DNA from: Chamaecyparis obtusa
Taxonomy: Eukaryota; Streptophyta; Pinopsida; Cupressales; Cupressaceae
Assembly (NCBI GenBank): GCA_027943335.1
Contig: BSBK01014798.1
Span: 1 to 64,000 of the forward strand
DNA: 64,000 nt
Direction of reading: 5' to 3'
Part shown: piece by piece, positions 1 through 15,479 of the stretch
Position numbering within the stretch: the stretch's first letter is position 1
Layout: the number at the start of each line of letters is the position of its first letter
The notes under the pieces: model-generated
The model's database searches: none
What the model was told of the DNA's origin: nothing
Seen by the model: the letters and a program-made list of their open reading frames with translations, nothing else
Program-made: the position numbers and the translations under genes

Positions 1-1966
1 CATGCGAGAAAACTAGATTAGCTGAGGAAGGATGCAACCCTTTTCGAGTCCTATCACAAATTAATTGATGGATGTGCCTTCCCAAACTTTCAGCCATGAT
101 AGTGAAAAGTAAGGGGGAGATAGAATCACCCTGCCTCAAACCCCTAGAGTTGTTGATGAAAGGAGAAGAGGATCCATTGATAAGAACCATAATAGAGGCA
201 GTGGAAATAAGTTGGTTTTAATAATCTGAATAATTTTTGCTCCAAAACCAAATCTCTCCAGCACCTTCATTGGAAACTTCTAGTCCACTTGTTCATAAGC
301 TTTAGTCATGTCCATCTTCAAGAAAAAGCCTCATTTCTTGGATTTGGACAAAGAATGAATATTGTCATGGATAGTAATGATAGAGTCTAGAATTTGTCTA
401 CTAGGAACAAAATTTTGTTGAGGAGAAATGATAGCTGGAAGGATTTTCAGAATTCTAAGAGTCAATACTTTAGAAATGATCTTATAAAAGGAATTGCAAA
501 GGCTGATAGGTCTATAAAGATCAAAAGAATCAGCACTCATCTTCTTCGGGATAAGAGCTAAGAAAGTAGCATTTATCTCCTTTATCATTCTTTTGCACCC
601 ATAGAACTCTTTAATTGCATTGCTAACATAATTTCCAATAATATATGCCAAAAAAGTTAGAAGAAGAACATCTAGAAACCGTCTGGGCCAGGAGCCTTAT
701 CATCTTCCAAAGAAAAAACTACATCCTTGGCTTCCTTGGCTGAAGGAATAGCTCCCAACATTTTATTCTTCTCCTCAATGACAATCCTAGGGATACCAAT
801 CAACATTTTTTCTTTCATAGCTTCCATGAGATTTTGGTCAACAACTAAAAGGTTGGAAAAGTATCTAATAACTTCCTATTGTAGATCTTCTTCCTTGACC
901 AGTTTAGAAGAACCTTTGAGGATGTGATTAATCCTATTATCAACCCTGTGTTTCAAGGTGGTAATATGGAAATATTTAGTGCTTCTATCTCCATCATTAA
1001 GCCAAGAAACCCAAGATCTTTGTCTCTAATAGATTTATTCCTTAGAGATAACATTATGGTAAATAGAAAGAGCCTCATTCTCATTTTTTTTAACTTCATC
1101 GGAGTAACCAAACAACTAAATAGAATCCTGAACCATTTAATAATCCTTAATTTCTTGGCCACTCTAAACATGGCTAACCCATCAATGTTCGTACTCCACC
1201 ACTCTAAGATCCTCTTTTCCAAATCTGGGTGGAGAGTCCACATTTTTCAAAGTGGAAGGGAAAATTTCTTTTACAAGAAAGAGGGTCGATAGAAAAAGAG
1301 ATAGGGAAATGGTGAGAGCCTATTTTAGAGACAAATGTTAAAGAGCAAGAACACTTATTGTACCATTATGGGGAGATCAAAGCTCTGTCCAGCCTCACTT
1401 GGATGCAATCTTTGCCAATTCTCCTATTGGACCAGGTTTAGTTAATTCCCTGAAGATCCATGCCAATCAAGGCTTGGTAGTGGATAACATTTATAAGGTC
1501 AAATGTGCTCTCCATCTGAGAACTAGATCCCTCAATTTTTTTTGAATCCTTTAGAGGTGTGAACTAAAGTCCCCTATAATCATCCAAATTTCATCACAAA
1601 AATGGATTCTCTAGTCAATTAACTTGCACCAAAAATTAGCTCTACTGCTCTTAGTATTGGGAGCATAAATATTAGTTAGAACCTAGTCAAAATTATCTCT
1701 AATATGATGCATGTGAATGGACACCATATTATCATCCTCACAAATAACATCACCTCTAATGATACTTCTATTCCAAAAAATAGCTGTGCCACCTGAAGCC
1801 CTATCAGAACTTCTATCACTAATCCCATTATTTTTGAAAAAGCTAATTTTTTCCACTCTCTCTTTACTTATCTTAGTTTCAGATTATGGTCCCTTACTGG
1901 ATTTATGAGAACGTCTTGTTTATGGAGCACATTCAATCCTCTTATATTCCATGAAATGATCTTCAT
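1..1966 (-). pseudogene. LINE ORF2 (endonuclease and reverse transcriptase), broken and cut by window edge
   Basis: The minus-strand frame begins at 1966 with MKIISWNIRGLN, the conserved start of the APE-type endonuclease of plant L1 elements, where the Asn of SWNIRGL is catalytic. A stop follows after about 30 codons and further stops occur. At 651-331 the reverse transcriptase fingers/palm region is clear (ALIPKK, YRPISLCN, FYKIISKVL, then FVPSRQILDS), and downstream of it KMDMTKAYEQVDW gives the motif A aspartate. The catalytic FADD-type motif C and the 3' end are outside the window. Multiple stops and frame changes make it non-functional. Confidence 0.8.
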
Positions 1967-4650
1967 TTCTTACTAGGAGTAAAAACTTTTGGGATCTTCT
2001 TTTGTTTTGCATCTGCCACATCTTGCCAAATATCATTATCTTTGCCTTTTTTCTTTGAAGGTCTTCCTTTAGATTCATTTTTGCACACATATTTTTTACT
2101 TCTAGTATTGATACTGTCCAAACCATTCTGGAACGAAGGACCATCCCTCTTACCTCTTTTTTCCTTTTTTTTGCTGTTGACTATTTTAAATTCTATCTCT
2201 ACCTCTTCTAGATTTTTCAGGAGAAGAGATTCTCCTTTTCCATACAACAAAACTGGAGTTTTAGGAAATATGAAAATATCAATGGTGATGTTCTTGGATA
2301 CAACGGAGTTCCCTTGATTAATGCTCTCAAAACCTTCATTACCTTGGGTATCATTATAAAATAGATGGTTTGTGAGATTCTCACTCCAGGAATCTGAATA
2401 GTCTTCTTTTCTATATTCTAGATTGCTTCCATTCCTTTTAATTCCACTATCCTCCTTCTAATCAGAGGGGGCAATGGACCATTAGATGCATCATCAGATA
2501 GATCAACCTCATTTGTCTTAGAAACCAACTTTTGAAGAAGGGCCGAAAGGCTGTCATTCAAAGGAAGAGCAAGATTAGTCCCTTCAGGTTCATTCCTCTC
2601 ATTAGATGAGCCTAAGGGTGAACCCACAATAATACGTTACACTTTTTTGCCTGAACGGACACTAAACTCTACATTTTGAAAAAAAAATTCAGATTCGGAT
2701 GCATATTGTTGTTAAAGCATTTGAAATCAGAAGATGAAGTAAATTAGAGTCTTTTACGATTTTCTGTCTAGATTCTAAATATATTTTTTATTTTTATTTT
2801 TGAATTGATTTGAATGGTTTTTTCTTTCTCCCACGAAAACTAGTATGTTGTTGAAAACGTCATTTTCAAAGAGGTACATTGTTTTCATGGAGCGTAACTT
2901 TTTTTCTAAAATAGATATCAATGTGATTCTTTCGAAATTAGTTTTGTGACATCTATACAGAGGGCATGCAATTGGTTTAATGACATTATCATGATTATTT
3001 CATAGTTTATTAACATTTAAAGTTGACTAAACTGTAATTTTGACATACCTTAACTACATAGCTTATAACTTGTCATGTATTTGTCCAATTTCATTTTTAT
3101 TATTTTTTTATAGAAAAATAACTTAAATACCTAGGGCACAGATATTTTTAGAATTTTTTTTCTCTCATTTACTATTTTTCCATAAGTGTCAAACATAAAG
3201 GTAAACATACGATGAAATATCTATGTTTAGTAAAACTAAAAATACAAAGTCATAATAAACTTAATATATATTAACATTATAATCATTTGAAATATTTTTC
3301 TCAATAGTACTTTACTACATAGATAGGTTTTTCAAATGGATTCATTTGATCTCCCAAAAGATAAAGTCAAAGTGATTTTTTGTCAACATTTTAATAGGTG
3401 CCAAGAAGACTCCATTGCAGGTATGAATGAGGAGTATAGATGTTATATCAATATTTTTTTTTATCTAAGAGGCTTTGAGCTAACCATTTGTAATTAACTA
3501 CTTCAAATGGAACCTTTCAAGGCTTAAATAATCATATTTTATTAAAAATGTGTTATTTCAGCAAAAATCAGCATGTCTAAAAAAGTGTAACCCACTATTG
3601 TGGGGTCACCCCTAAATAATCCCCAGTTTCCTTGTATTTTCTTTTTTCAATGTTCTCCTTCGGATCCACAAGGTTCTTCACTCTCCACTCCTTCCTATTC
3701 TCTTTGCTAATACTAGGTTCTGTCTCTTTTCCTTTCTTCATAGGGCAGTTTCTTTCCCAGTGACCAACTTCTTGCATTTAAAACAGGCGAAGGGATAGGA
3801 TTCATATTCCATCGGTTGCTTCCATCTCCCCAGCCTAGACTTAATATCAATGGAAAGGGGAAGATCAGAGGATTCACTAATATTTATGCTCAATCTGGCA
3901 AAAACTAACCTGGTTTTAGAAGACGTTGTCAAATCTATAGTCAACAGTTCTCCTATAGTGCTTGCTATGCCCTTGAACACTCCTTCAGTCTATAATTCTA
4001 GCCGAAGCCCTAGGAGTTTCACCCACATTGGGGTAGATTCCACAAAAGAATAATCTATAGGTCAAGATTAGCACTCCATTTTCGTAAAGGCAAAGATGAT
4101 TTGTCGAGCATCCAAGGACCCCCACACAAAGCTTTCATCATATCTTCTTTTTTAGTAAATGAGAATGATAAACCCCCTTTAGCCATCACAACAATATCAA
4201 CCTCACTTTTCAAGAACCATTTTCTACTGACAAACTTTCTTACCACATCAATGTTAGGAGGAGGCCTAACAAATTTACCAACAAGAACCATCTCCATAGC
4301 AGCTATGGAACTATCCAGGACGTAGTCAAGGACAAAAATACAAAACTCACCTTTTGAAGGGTCCAATATGTTATTCACCTTTGGTAAGGACGATTTCCCA
4401 TGAAGGAATCTTCCCAAACAAAGTAACCAATGGTTGCTCCTTATTGTTAGGCCCACAGGACGAATCAACACCACAAATTTTGCTTTCTAAGGCTGGCCCA
4501 CCTCGTCCCAGATTAGACGATGCAGGGTCAACCCTGTCATCCTGCTCTTTTCCGCCTTTTGAAGATTCTTTGAGGGGGCCCGAGAACTCACCTCTTTTCC
4601 TCCTTGGTTCACCTTCCTTCCTTTGCAGTTCAAATTCGGTCTCCTGCCTT
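1963..4650 (-). pseudogene. LINE ORF1 (DUF4283 / CCHC nucleic-acid-binding protein), broken
   Basis: ORF1 of plant L1 elements binds the element RNA. The minus-strand frame at 4474-4055 has a DUF4283-like pattern (GKFVRPPP, VDIVVMAKGG, LCGGPWMLDK). It is followed near 3780-3730 by a zinc knuckle whose two halves (CFKC and GHWERNC) lie in different frames, so a frameshift splits it. A lysine-rich tail (KGRPSKKKGK) at 2250-1963 precedes the stop. An insertion at 2616-3612 interrupts the frame between KETGDYLG and SSNERNEPEG; removing the insertion and one TAA copy (1000 bp) puts both sides in the same frame. The stop codon at 1965-1963 overlaps the ORF2 start as ATGA. Confidence 0.75.
2616..3612. 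mobile_element. 997-bp inverted-repeat DNA element (PIF/Harbinger-like MITE candidate) inside LINE ORF1
   Basis: The ends are imperfect inverted repeats: the left end begins GGGTGAACCCACAATA and the right end, read in reverse complement, begins GGGGTGACCCCACAATA. Both then share GTTACACTTTTTT. The flanks carry a TAA direct repeat (2613-2615 and 3613-3615), the target duplication expected of PIF/Harbinger-type elements. The interior is AT-rich, has no coding capacity, and differs from the LINE on both sides. Removing it joins the two ORF1 halves in frame. The superfamily rests on TIR length and a 3-bp TSD only; a hAT- or Mutator-derived element is possible. Confidence 0.6.
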
Positions 4651-5429
4651 CGCTGTTTAAACTTTATGTTCTATTATGTACTTTTTCTTTTAATTATTAA
4701 TAAAATCAAAACTGGTTACTCAGAAAGAATAAAAAAAGGTACTATGATCTTGTAAAATGGACAACAGGAGAAAAACAAAACAAAAAAAAATAGACTTAGG
4801 GCAGGGCCCCATGCGGCTGCTTAGCTTATTTTGGTTAGCAGCCACTGCTCAATATTTTAAGGATCATTTTGTGGAGTAGGTGGCCCCATGAATACTATTT
4901 TTTCTGCTTATATTTAAGTAGCTTAAAAATGGAGGTAAATTTAGAAGGGAAAAAATGGAAATAAATGTAAAATGGAGGGAAAATAATAAAAGTAAATGAA
5001 ATAAAAGGAGGGAAAAAATTTTATGCAGCCACTTGTCATTTTTTTTTATATGCAGCTGCTGCTACATGAGGACACTTGCATAGCTTATTTTTAAGTGGAA
5101 AATAGACTTAAGCAGCTGCATGAGAACATGAGGTTACCTACCTGTTTGGCTACTACTCGCAACTGCAAGGCTTTCCATACTGATAGCTGTTCAGTGTACG
5201 TCATGATGCAGCGGTATTCTCGCGTGAACTACATCTCTATTCAGCAATGCCGGTTTGACTACTTTCTAAACCCAACTGTGGTTTACTCCGATAAATCCTA
5301 TTATACAATGCCTTGCTATGATTCACAAATAATAAGTCCCTCCTAATTTACGAAGCCACAATTTACTAGGCCCTAATTACATTACTTTAAAGGGCCTGGT
5401 TCTGAGAGATTTCGAAACCGGAGGAAGAC
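4651..5429. other. CRK upstream region, no supported gene
   Basis: AT-rich sequence between the LINE and the receptor-kinase start codon. It holds two inverted, partly matching words (CATGCGGCTGCTTA near 4811 and the complement of TAAGCAGCTGCATG near 5108) with a third similar word near 5052. They could be the ends of a decayed MITE, but I cannot define terminal repeats or a target duplication. No confident TATA box stands out; an AT-rich TATTATACA near 5297 is the closest. Short ORFs here show no recognisable domain. Confidence 0.4.
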
Positions 5430-9016
<3,587 letters not shown>

Positions 9017-9110
9017 TCCCACTTAAAATTTTGTTGTATAATTATTTAGAGATTAGAATAGTAACTTGTTTAACATATAAGGTTGTAATACATTTATTTT
9101 TGTGCTGCTA

Positions 9111-9116
9111 AATAAA
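9111..9116 (+). terminator. Poly(A) signal of the CRK gene
   Basis: A canonical AATAAA lies 95 bp after the CRK stop codon, in a T-rich 3' UTR with TTGTAATA-type upstream elements. Its position suits a plant near-upstream element; the cleavage site would be some 10-30 bp later. Confidence 0.6.
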
Positions 9117-9119
9117 GCA

Positions 9120-10399
9120 TCTAATCTTGTATTTTCCCCTAGATGATATGATACTTTTCCATACCTATTCTTTTATTGTTTTATATATCACAAAAAGAGT
9201 GCATTGAAAATAAAAGGTATAAAATCCTAATCTATTTCATTCATTGTACATTGAGATAAATATGATATAATTCATAATAGTTATATTTCATAATTTAGTT
9301 TTAATTTAATACTAATATGTATGGTTTTTATTTATAAGTTTTATCTTTGTATAAAAGAATAAAGAAACTAATAGTGGTGTTCCCTTGAAAATAGAAAGCT
9401 CCAACATTTATTGTGAACACCTCAAATGTCATATATTCAATGAAATATTTGGTATGAAAAATTAATAGTTTACCATTTTCATTTAATAAGGAAAAGATAA
9501 AAGTAAGTGACCCATGAGGCCATCAAGAAGTTAGTTGAGTCTCTTTTTATTGTTTTCTCTATTTTTGTTTCTACTTTGTCTTTTTTGCTTTTGTTTGCTG
9601 CTGGTTTACTGAAGGCAACATTTTGTTTGTGGGGTTTTGGGTCCCTTCAAAACTTATTTGAATCTTAATCAAACACTAAATAATCATACCTTATTAAACT
9701 TTGGGTTCAAATTATGTTTAAATATTGAATCATTTATAAATTCTTAGGATTGTACAATTAACATAGTGATTAAAACATATCAAAAAATAGTTTTAAGAAA
9801 TTTAATTTCATTGTATATGAATCAAACATCATCATTCATTTTATGTATTGAATAAAGTTAAGATTCTAGATAAGCTTGGGAATTTTTTAGTCCCATATTA
9901 AATAACATTTGGTCAAGGCAAATAAGTTCAAATCTCACAAAGGGTGAAATTGGGAAAATAAAAAACTCAAACCAAAAAGTAGACCAACTAAACAACACAA
10001 CTAAGACGACCAAAGGGAAACCAAAATAATTAGGAATCATTGAGTGAACTCAGACCCTTAATTTTCTATCATTTCTTTTTGAAATAATTTTAGTGTTCCT
10101 CCCAATCTCATCTTCTTGGGAGATGTAGAGAAGCCAACTACCACAACTGTCTATGTGGAGGAATGGGTAGTCTATATGACATGTTTGGTCTTTTGGAGAG
10201 CATAATATCTATGTTTCTATTTACCCCTTCACAATTATTGTAGTAGAAACTAAATTATTTTTAATAAATTCTTGAAAAGAATATTTTTTGTAATCAAGGA
10301 TACCTTGAATTCTCTTCATAAGTGTCCCTTGGTTCTCTTCTAACATAGTTATTTCACCTTCTAGCATTTATCTATATCCAATCAAGTCAAGATCGGTCT
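9120..10399. other. AT-rich intergenic sequence, no gene seen
   Basis: About 1.3 kb of AT-rich DNA downstream of the CRK gene. I find no domain-bearing frame, no terminal repeats and no RNA gene. The minus-strand 60-codon frame at 9858-10040 has no recognisable motif and is probably chance. Confidence 0.4.
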
Positions 10400-12052
10400 T
10401 GAATTCCTTAAGTTCCTTTTCAATCTTCCCCAAATTATTAAAAGTGGTTGCAACATTCCTCATAGACTCCATATACCTTTATGGATATATTCATCCAGCC
10501 ACTCTTGCATACCTTCATGGATATATTCATCCATCCACTCTTACACCTTCTTTAAAACTATTTTTTTAAGGATTTAAATCTCTTGTATAATTGCATTTAG
10601 CTCTCCCAACTACCATTTAAAATTTTCTATATAGGTGTCGATGGTTTTACAAAGGTCATCCATTTTGGCTTGGTGTCCAATACAAAAGAGACATTATGAT
10701 TTATTAGGTTAAAATACGTTAAACCATATCCAAGTTAGGGAAGGGATCTTTTGGAGGATATTGGGGATATTTTCTAATTGGCTATTGGGATGAGGATAGG
10801 TACCTTGACTAGGAATATTATATTAGAGTTGTAAGAGTTGAAGGGTTTGTGTTCGGTGTAAAAAAAGCATAGGAGACCTTAGGTGGTTCCAATAATTAAA
10901 CTTTCATTAGGTTCCCAATGGGAAAGTTCCACTAGAATATTGTTAGACTCATGGGTGACTTTAGAAACTTAAAAGACTAGATTGGGGGACATACTTGGGC
11001 TAGAGAAAATTAAGCCCCAAAGAGATGGAAATTTAGGATGAGGATTTCATTTTATGCAAGAATTAAATTAGGGATTGACAATTCTAGGTTGACTATTGAA
11101 GGAAATAAAAATGTCTAAATAAAACTAAAAGAGATGCAAAATTAGGCCTTGGTGGACAGGAGGGGTTTTAGCATCATTTACATTTTTTTACAAACTCTTG
11201 TGGAAAATAGAAAATAAAAAATAAAAAATGAATCTTAACATGTTGCATATAGAAATAGAAAAGAATGGAACCTCTTATAATGTCATTCAAGGGTGACATA
11301 TCTAATGATAAACCTTATAATATTTCCCCAAACCACAAAAAGATCATCTTAGTTAAAGGCATTATCAATAAAATTTCCCTTCTCCCCATCTTCTAGGAAT
11401 ATCTTGATTGCATCATTGTAATTCTAGTTGGATTTCTTTTCCATCTAGATGCCTTAATTGAGAATCATGTATGCAATAGTTGAAGTGTCCTAAGATACTT
11501 GGAACAAAATTCTCTATGTCATTGCGATGCCTTCCTTCCACAACATGGTGAATTCGATGGATAAGGTATAGTCATAGCCTTTCATGGTTTTAATGTAGGA
11601 TATAAATTTTCTACTAGCTAGAATCTTCCATGGCTACTAGGTTCTTTTGAGCAATTCATGGTCTTTTGTCTCCATCTAATATTTATGTGGATTTGATATA
11701 CCATCCAATAATTGGGAACTTTTTGAACATCCATAAGATCTATAGAAAGAGGAGAAGAGGCAACCACCTCCCTCACCAAAATTTATACAAATACATGGTT
11801 GTCCACCACAAATTCAAGTGAAACATAAAAACCGTTATTCCTAGAAGCATGCTTCAAAGCATTAGGAGGACCCCCTTCCAAAAGAGGAGTCAAGGTCCCT
11901 CTAGAATCATACTCATTACAATTATTCACATCATTCTCTAATGGGATGGATATGCTAGGAGAGAAAAACAACACTCTCATCCATTTACACATAACCCTTG
12001 TCCAAACAATGTATATTGATAGGATATTGGTAGATCTATAACTTGATAACAA
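10400..12052 (-). pseudogene. Decayed coding-like stretch, unidentified (possibly retroelement-derived)
   Basis: On the minus strand, coding-like peptide runs recur in shifting frames with scattered TAG/TAA stops: an 89-codon frame at 12052-11783 (EGGPPNALKHASRNNGFYVS), then runs such as KFISYIKTMKGYDYTL and FLEDGEKGNFIDNAF near 11600-11350, and a Glu/Lys-rich helical run containing DDLCKTIDTYIENFKW near 10670-10470. The style resembles a retrotransposon gag-like polyprotein, but I recognise no catalytic motif and cannot name the family. No LTRs were found around it. Confidence 0.35.
10473..10544. repeat. Two-copy tandem repeat, 36-bp period
   Basis: Two adjacent 36-bp units (10473-10508 and 10509-10544) share ATGGATATATTCATCCA and CCACTCTT with a few substitutions. 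They fall inside the decayed coding-like region, where the minus-strand translation repeats EWMDEYIHEGM / EWLDEYIHKGI. Since 36 is a multiple of three, the duplication kept frame and may have happened while the sequence was still coding. Confidence 0.7.
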
Positions 12053-12879
12053 CTATATTAAAGACCAAATCACCAAAGAGGGTATACGAAACCCTTTTCT
12101 CAACCCTAAAAACATAGCATTGATTATGAACACCTCTTAAACTTCACAAGTTTGTATATGAATTTCAAATGAGCTTCATTTATGAAATCTAAAATGATAT
12201 CATCCTCATTATCCAATAAAGATTAAATACTTTCAATCCCTTAAAAATGGGAGAAGCCTTGAAAGTATAAAAAAGAGATGTAGGATCTTGTTTCCCACCC
12301 ACTAGAAAAATATTCTCCTTGTGTTCATAGAATTGAGGCCCATAAGACAAATTTAGGATATTTTGAAGAGACCTTCAATTGTAGAGAAATTGAATCCTGT
12401 GACAAGTGTTGTTTCCTATGATCATCCAACTCAGAGTAGCATGCAAAAAAGAAAAAAACCACAATTTTCAACTATGACAATTAACCTAGATGGTGATAGA
12501 GAAGGCTAAGAGAAGGGTCCTGACATTAAATATAGTCACTGAATCCAGGGCCAATCACAAACAAAAAGATGGAATAGAGCCTAGAAGTCCAAGTGTTTTT
12601 GTTTTTTTTGTATCGAAAGACTTAAAAGTTCTATATAGAGGTAACATGGGTTTTCACGCCTTATCTTGCCTCGAATGTTGCACAAGCTTTGATAATCTAC
12701 AAAGACAAGAGAAACACCAATCATAATGCATCAAATAATATGTAATTAGGATATGACATGAAAACCTTGCAACTTAACTCCTTAAACATACAAACAAATA
12801 CAAATATTAGAAATGTTGAATTGTGATTGGCCTATTGAAGTATGGATTAATCACTAGTTAAGTGTTGAGGCCTTCACAA

Positions 12880-13500
12880 TAGGACATTCCTATAATTAAC
12901 CAAACAATTCTTGAAAACAATGCCAAAACTTTGCAGTTGACCTCAAAGAAATTTAATCTCTCTGCAAGTCATATAAATGTAGTCTAAAAGAGCCAAATCC
13001 GCATAATTAACCTAAAAATACTCAAAAATAGTTCATGATTTATGCAGTTAACCTAGATAATTCCAAACTTTTGCAAAGCCTTTATCTTCAACTTGATAAC
13101 ACTTATAATTGATACAATATCTTTGAAATAAACATAATAATACTCCATAAGAACAAAAATCTTAGTAATGTACCTAAATTAAGAGAAATATTTGAAGTCA
13201 ACCTACGAATACTCCTAAGCAAAGAAAATCCTATATAATTAACCCAAACTTATTCAAAACTAATGCAATTAATGATTTATTTGTACTCCATAATGAAGAA
13301 AAATCTCTTCAATTGTCTTTCAGAAACTATTCAAAGGGAATGAAAATAAATGATGCACTAGTTATAACGTCATAATAATGTAAAATCCCTACAAATAACT
13401 TAAATAGTGCAATGAATGAATTTACTCCATCAACTACCAGTGAATAAATTTAATTGAAATGGAATATTTTTATAACTAACCTAAATGGATTCTCATAAAT
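12880..13500. repeat. Degenerate short-motif repeat (AATTAACCTA-like words)
   Basis: Words of the type (A/G)TTAACCTA recur (near 12897, 12942, 13008, 13044, 13199, 13238, 13474), usually preceded by TGCA or ATA and followed by AT-rich stretches with ACTCAAAA. Spacing is irregular (about 35-155 bp). This looks like a much-decayed tandem array; it encodes nothing recognisable. Confidence 0.3.
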
Positions 13501-13559
13501 ACAATGAAAGATTTATATACATACATCAAGGGACCATCAAATGATAGCGAGGATGGTTA

Positions 13560-15479
13560 ATGTTGTACTGAGATATGAGCATGTAATCATAGGCATTTTC
13601 TTGTACCAATCTTCTACTATGTTCTTATCTTTTGCTTATTTTTGGCCGGCGACGACGCTGTGCAAATGTTGTGATTCAATGTTGAAATCCTCTACTACTT
13701 GACCATGGAAAGCCCAAAGGATATCAATTTTTTTTAGTTTCTTCTTTTTTTAACTTTGATTTAATAAAAATATACAAAAGATATATTCAACGGTCAACAA
13801 TTGCAAACCCTGATTTGAAAGAAATATATAAAGGATATCTTCAACCTTCAAAATGTCAAACCTAAGTCTGCAATAGGCTCCAATAGAGTACCTAACTCCC
13901 TATTTTAACAGTAGGAAACTAAAGCAATGTTATTGGATGAGGAGGACATTTTTAATCACCACTTAACGTTTTATCCCTCCACAATAGTTCTATGGCATGA
14001 AAGGAACTAATAATACTACACAAATGTTAAATTTAATTTCTAATTTTTGTATGTTCTTTCCTTGACCTACTCTTATTAGCTTACTGTGCATAGTACTCTA
14101 TGAAATAGTACTATTCAAGAATACTTCCCCATTGTCCCACCTTTTAAAAATATCATACCCAGTCAAGTGAGCCACACATGTTTTACACTCATGATTATTT
14201 AATTTAATTTTCTTTATAATCAGTAGATTGACTTATAAAAGGTTTTCATTAATCTTTCTTTTTAAAATGACATGTGTATTGTGGTGGGTCATCCCCCACC
14301 CATTACTTTTTATTATTATTATTTTTTTATATAAATGGATTTCTTTAACATATATAAATTAATTTATATGAATTATAAAATATTAATATTTATTTAATTA
14401 ATTTATATTTTAATTTAGTTTAAAAATATAATTGATTAATTAAATTTGTATTTTATATTAGTTTATAGTTAATTTAATTAATTCATGCTTTGATTATAAT
14501 ATATTTAAATTATAATTAAATATTATTGATGAAATTTAAATGTGGATGTAATTTTTGTATATTAAACTTTTGTTGTTGTGTTAACTTCATTATGTCATAT
14601 ACTTGATAGCATTGATAACATTTTTTACTCAGGGTGGGGGTGGAGTGCTAAGGGACCACATTGGCTCTTGCCTTTTGGCTTATGTTGGGCTGCTCAAAAA
14701 TAATACTTGAAAGAATGTTTTCATGTAGCAGAGATTGCATCTAAACAATGAAATATATCATACCATGTATATGTAATTGTCTCTAAGCATGTGACCAAGA
14801 ATGTTGATGCAAGAGCTTTGACTCAACATAAAAATGAAAAGGAATTATGTAAGACAAAACCTCATGTAGTAGATGTTGTCATTCACCTCAATGTTGAAGA
14901 GAGAGAAGGAGAAAACTTGATGGATGAATGTGGATCTCGTTCCTAGATGTCAAACTCCTTTTCTTAGCCTCCAATGGGGAAAAAAACTAGATCTATGAAA
15001 GGAAATGTCTTGCATGCATGAGTGAACTTGAATGCTTCATGAATACCTACTTGAATGTCTTGGATGTACAATAACGCGCTTGATAATGCTCACATGAAGT
15101 CTTGATAATTTCAATTGTGTATGGATCATGGATGTGAAAATGAGAGGAAGAGCTCTCCTTTTATACAAATTTTGGGGCTCAGATCCCACAAGGTCAATCC
15201 CGATTAAGAACCTAGGAGACACAACCCTGCATTAGGCTCAAAGCCCACTAAATGAAAAGGCCCTAGGACAAGGCCAACTTAAGTCAGCCTAATCTAGGTA
15301 TGCTTTTGTAAAGTTATCCTAGAACCTAGAATTGTGTGCTAAGAGGGGGATCTAAAAGCCCTAGTTTGTCAAGAAATCAAGGAAAATCTTTAAATGTGAA
15401 ATGCATGTAAAAGGACCTAAGAGGGAAATGAATTATGAATGGATGAAAAAATGGAAAATATACATAGAAATTAGAGCCA
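13560..15479. other. AT-rich gene-free region with a dispersed repeat
   Basis: No gene is supported. 13990-14260 contains a segment resembling 30200-30430 (AATAATACTACACAAATGTT and CACATGTTTTACACTCATGA against diverged counterparts), marking a dispersed repeat family. 14300-14560 is almost pure A/T. 14990-15480 is less AT-rich and resembles decayed retrotransposon sequence, with polypurine-like runs but no clear domain. Confidence 0.35.

Larger units (their letters stand above)
1..4650 (-). mobile_element. L1-like LINE retrotransposon, 3' part outside the window
   Basis: Read on the minus strand, this is a non-LTR retrotransposon in the order ORF1 (DUF4283-like domain, CCHC knuckle, basic tail), then ORF2 (APE-type endonuclease, reverse transcriptase). 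ORF1 remnants lie from about 4650 down to 1963, the endonuclease begins at 1966, and reverse transcriptase continues off the left edge, so RNase H (if any) and the 3' tail are not seen. Stops and frameshifts occur throughout. A separate inverted-repeat element (2616-3612) is inserted in ORF1. The 5' limit near 4650 is where coding-like sequence fades; I see no target-site duplication there, so that boundary is approximate. Confidence 0.85.

Noticed and set aside
4787..5120. A MITE upstream of the CRK gene
   Set aside because: Three similar CAGCTGCTTA-type words are present in mixed orientation, but I could not define consistent terminal repeats or a target duplication.
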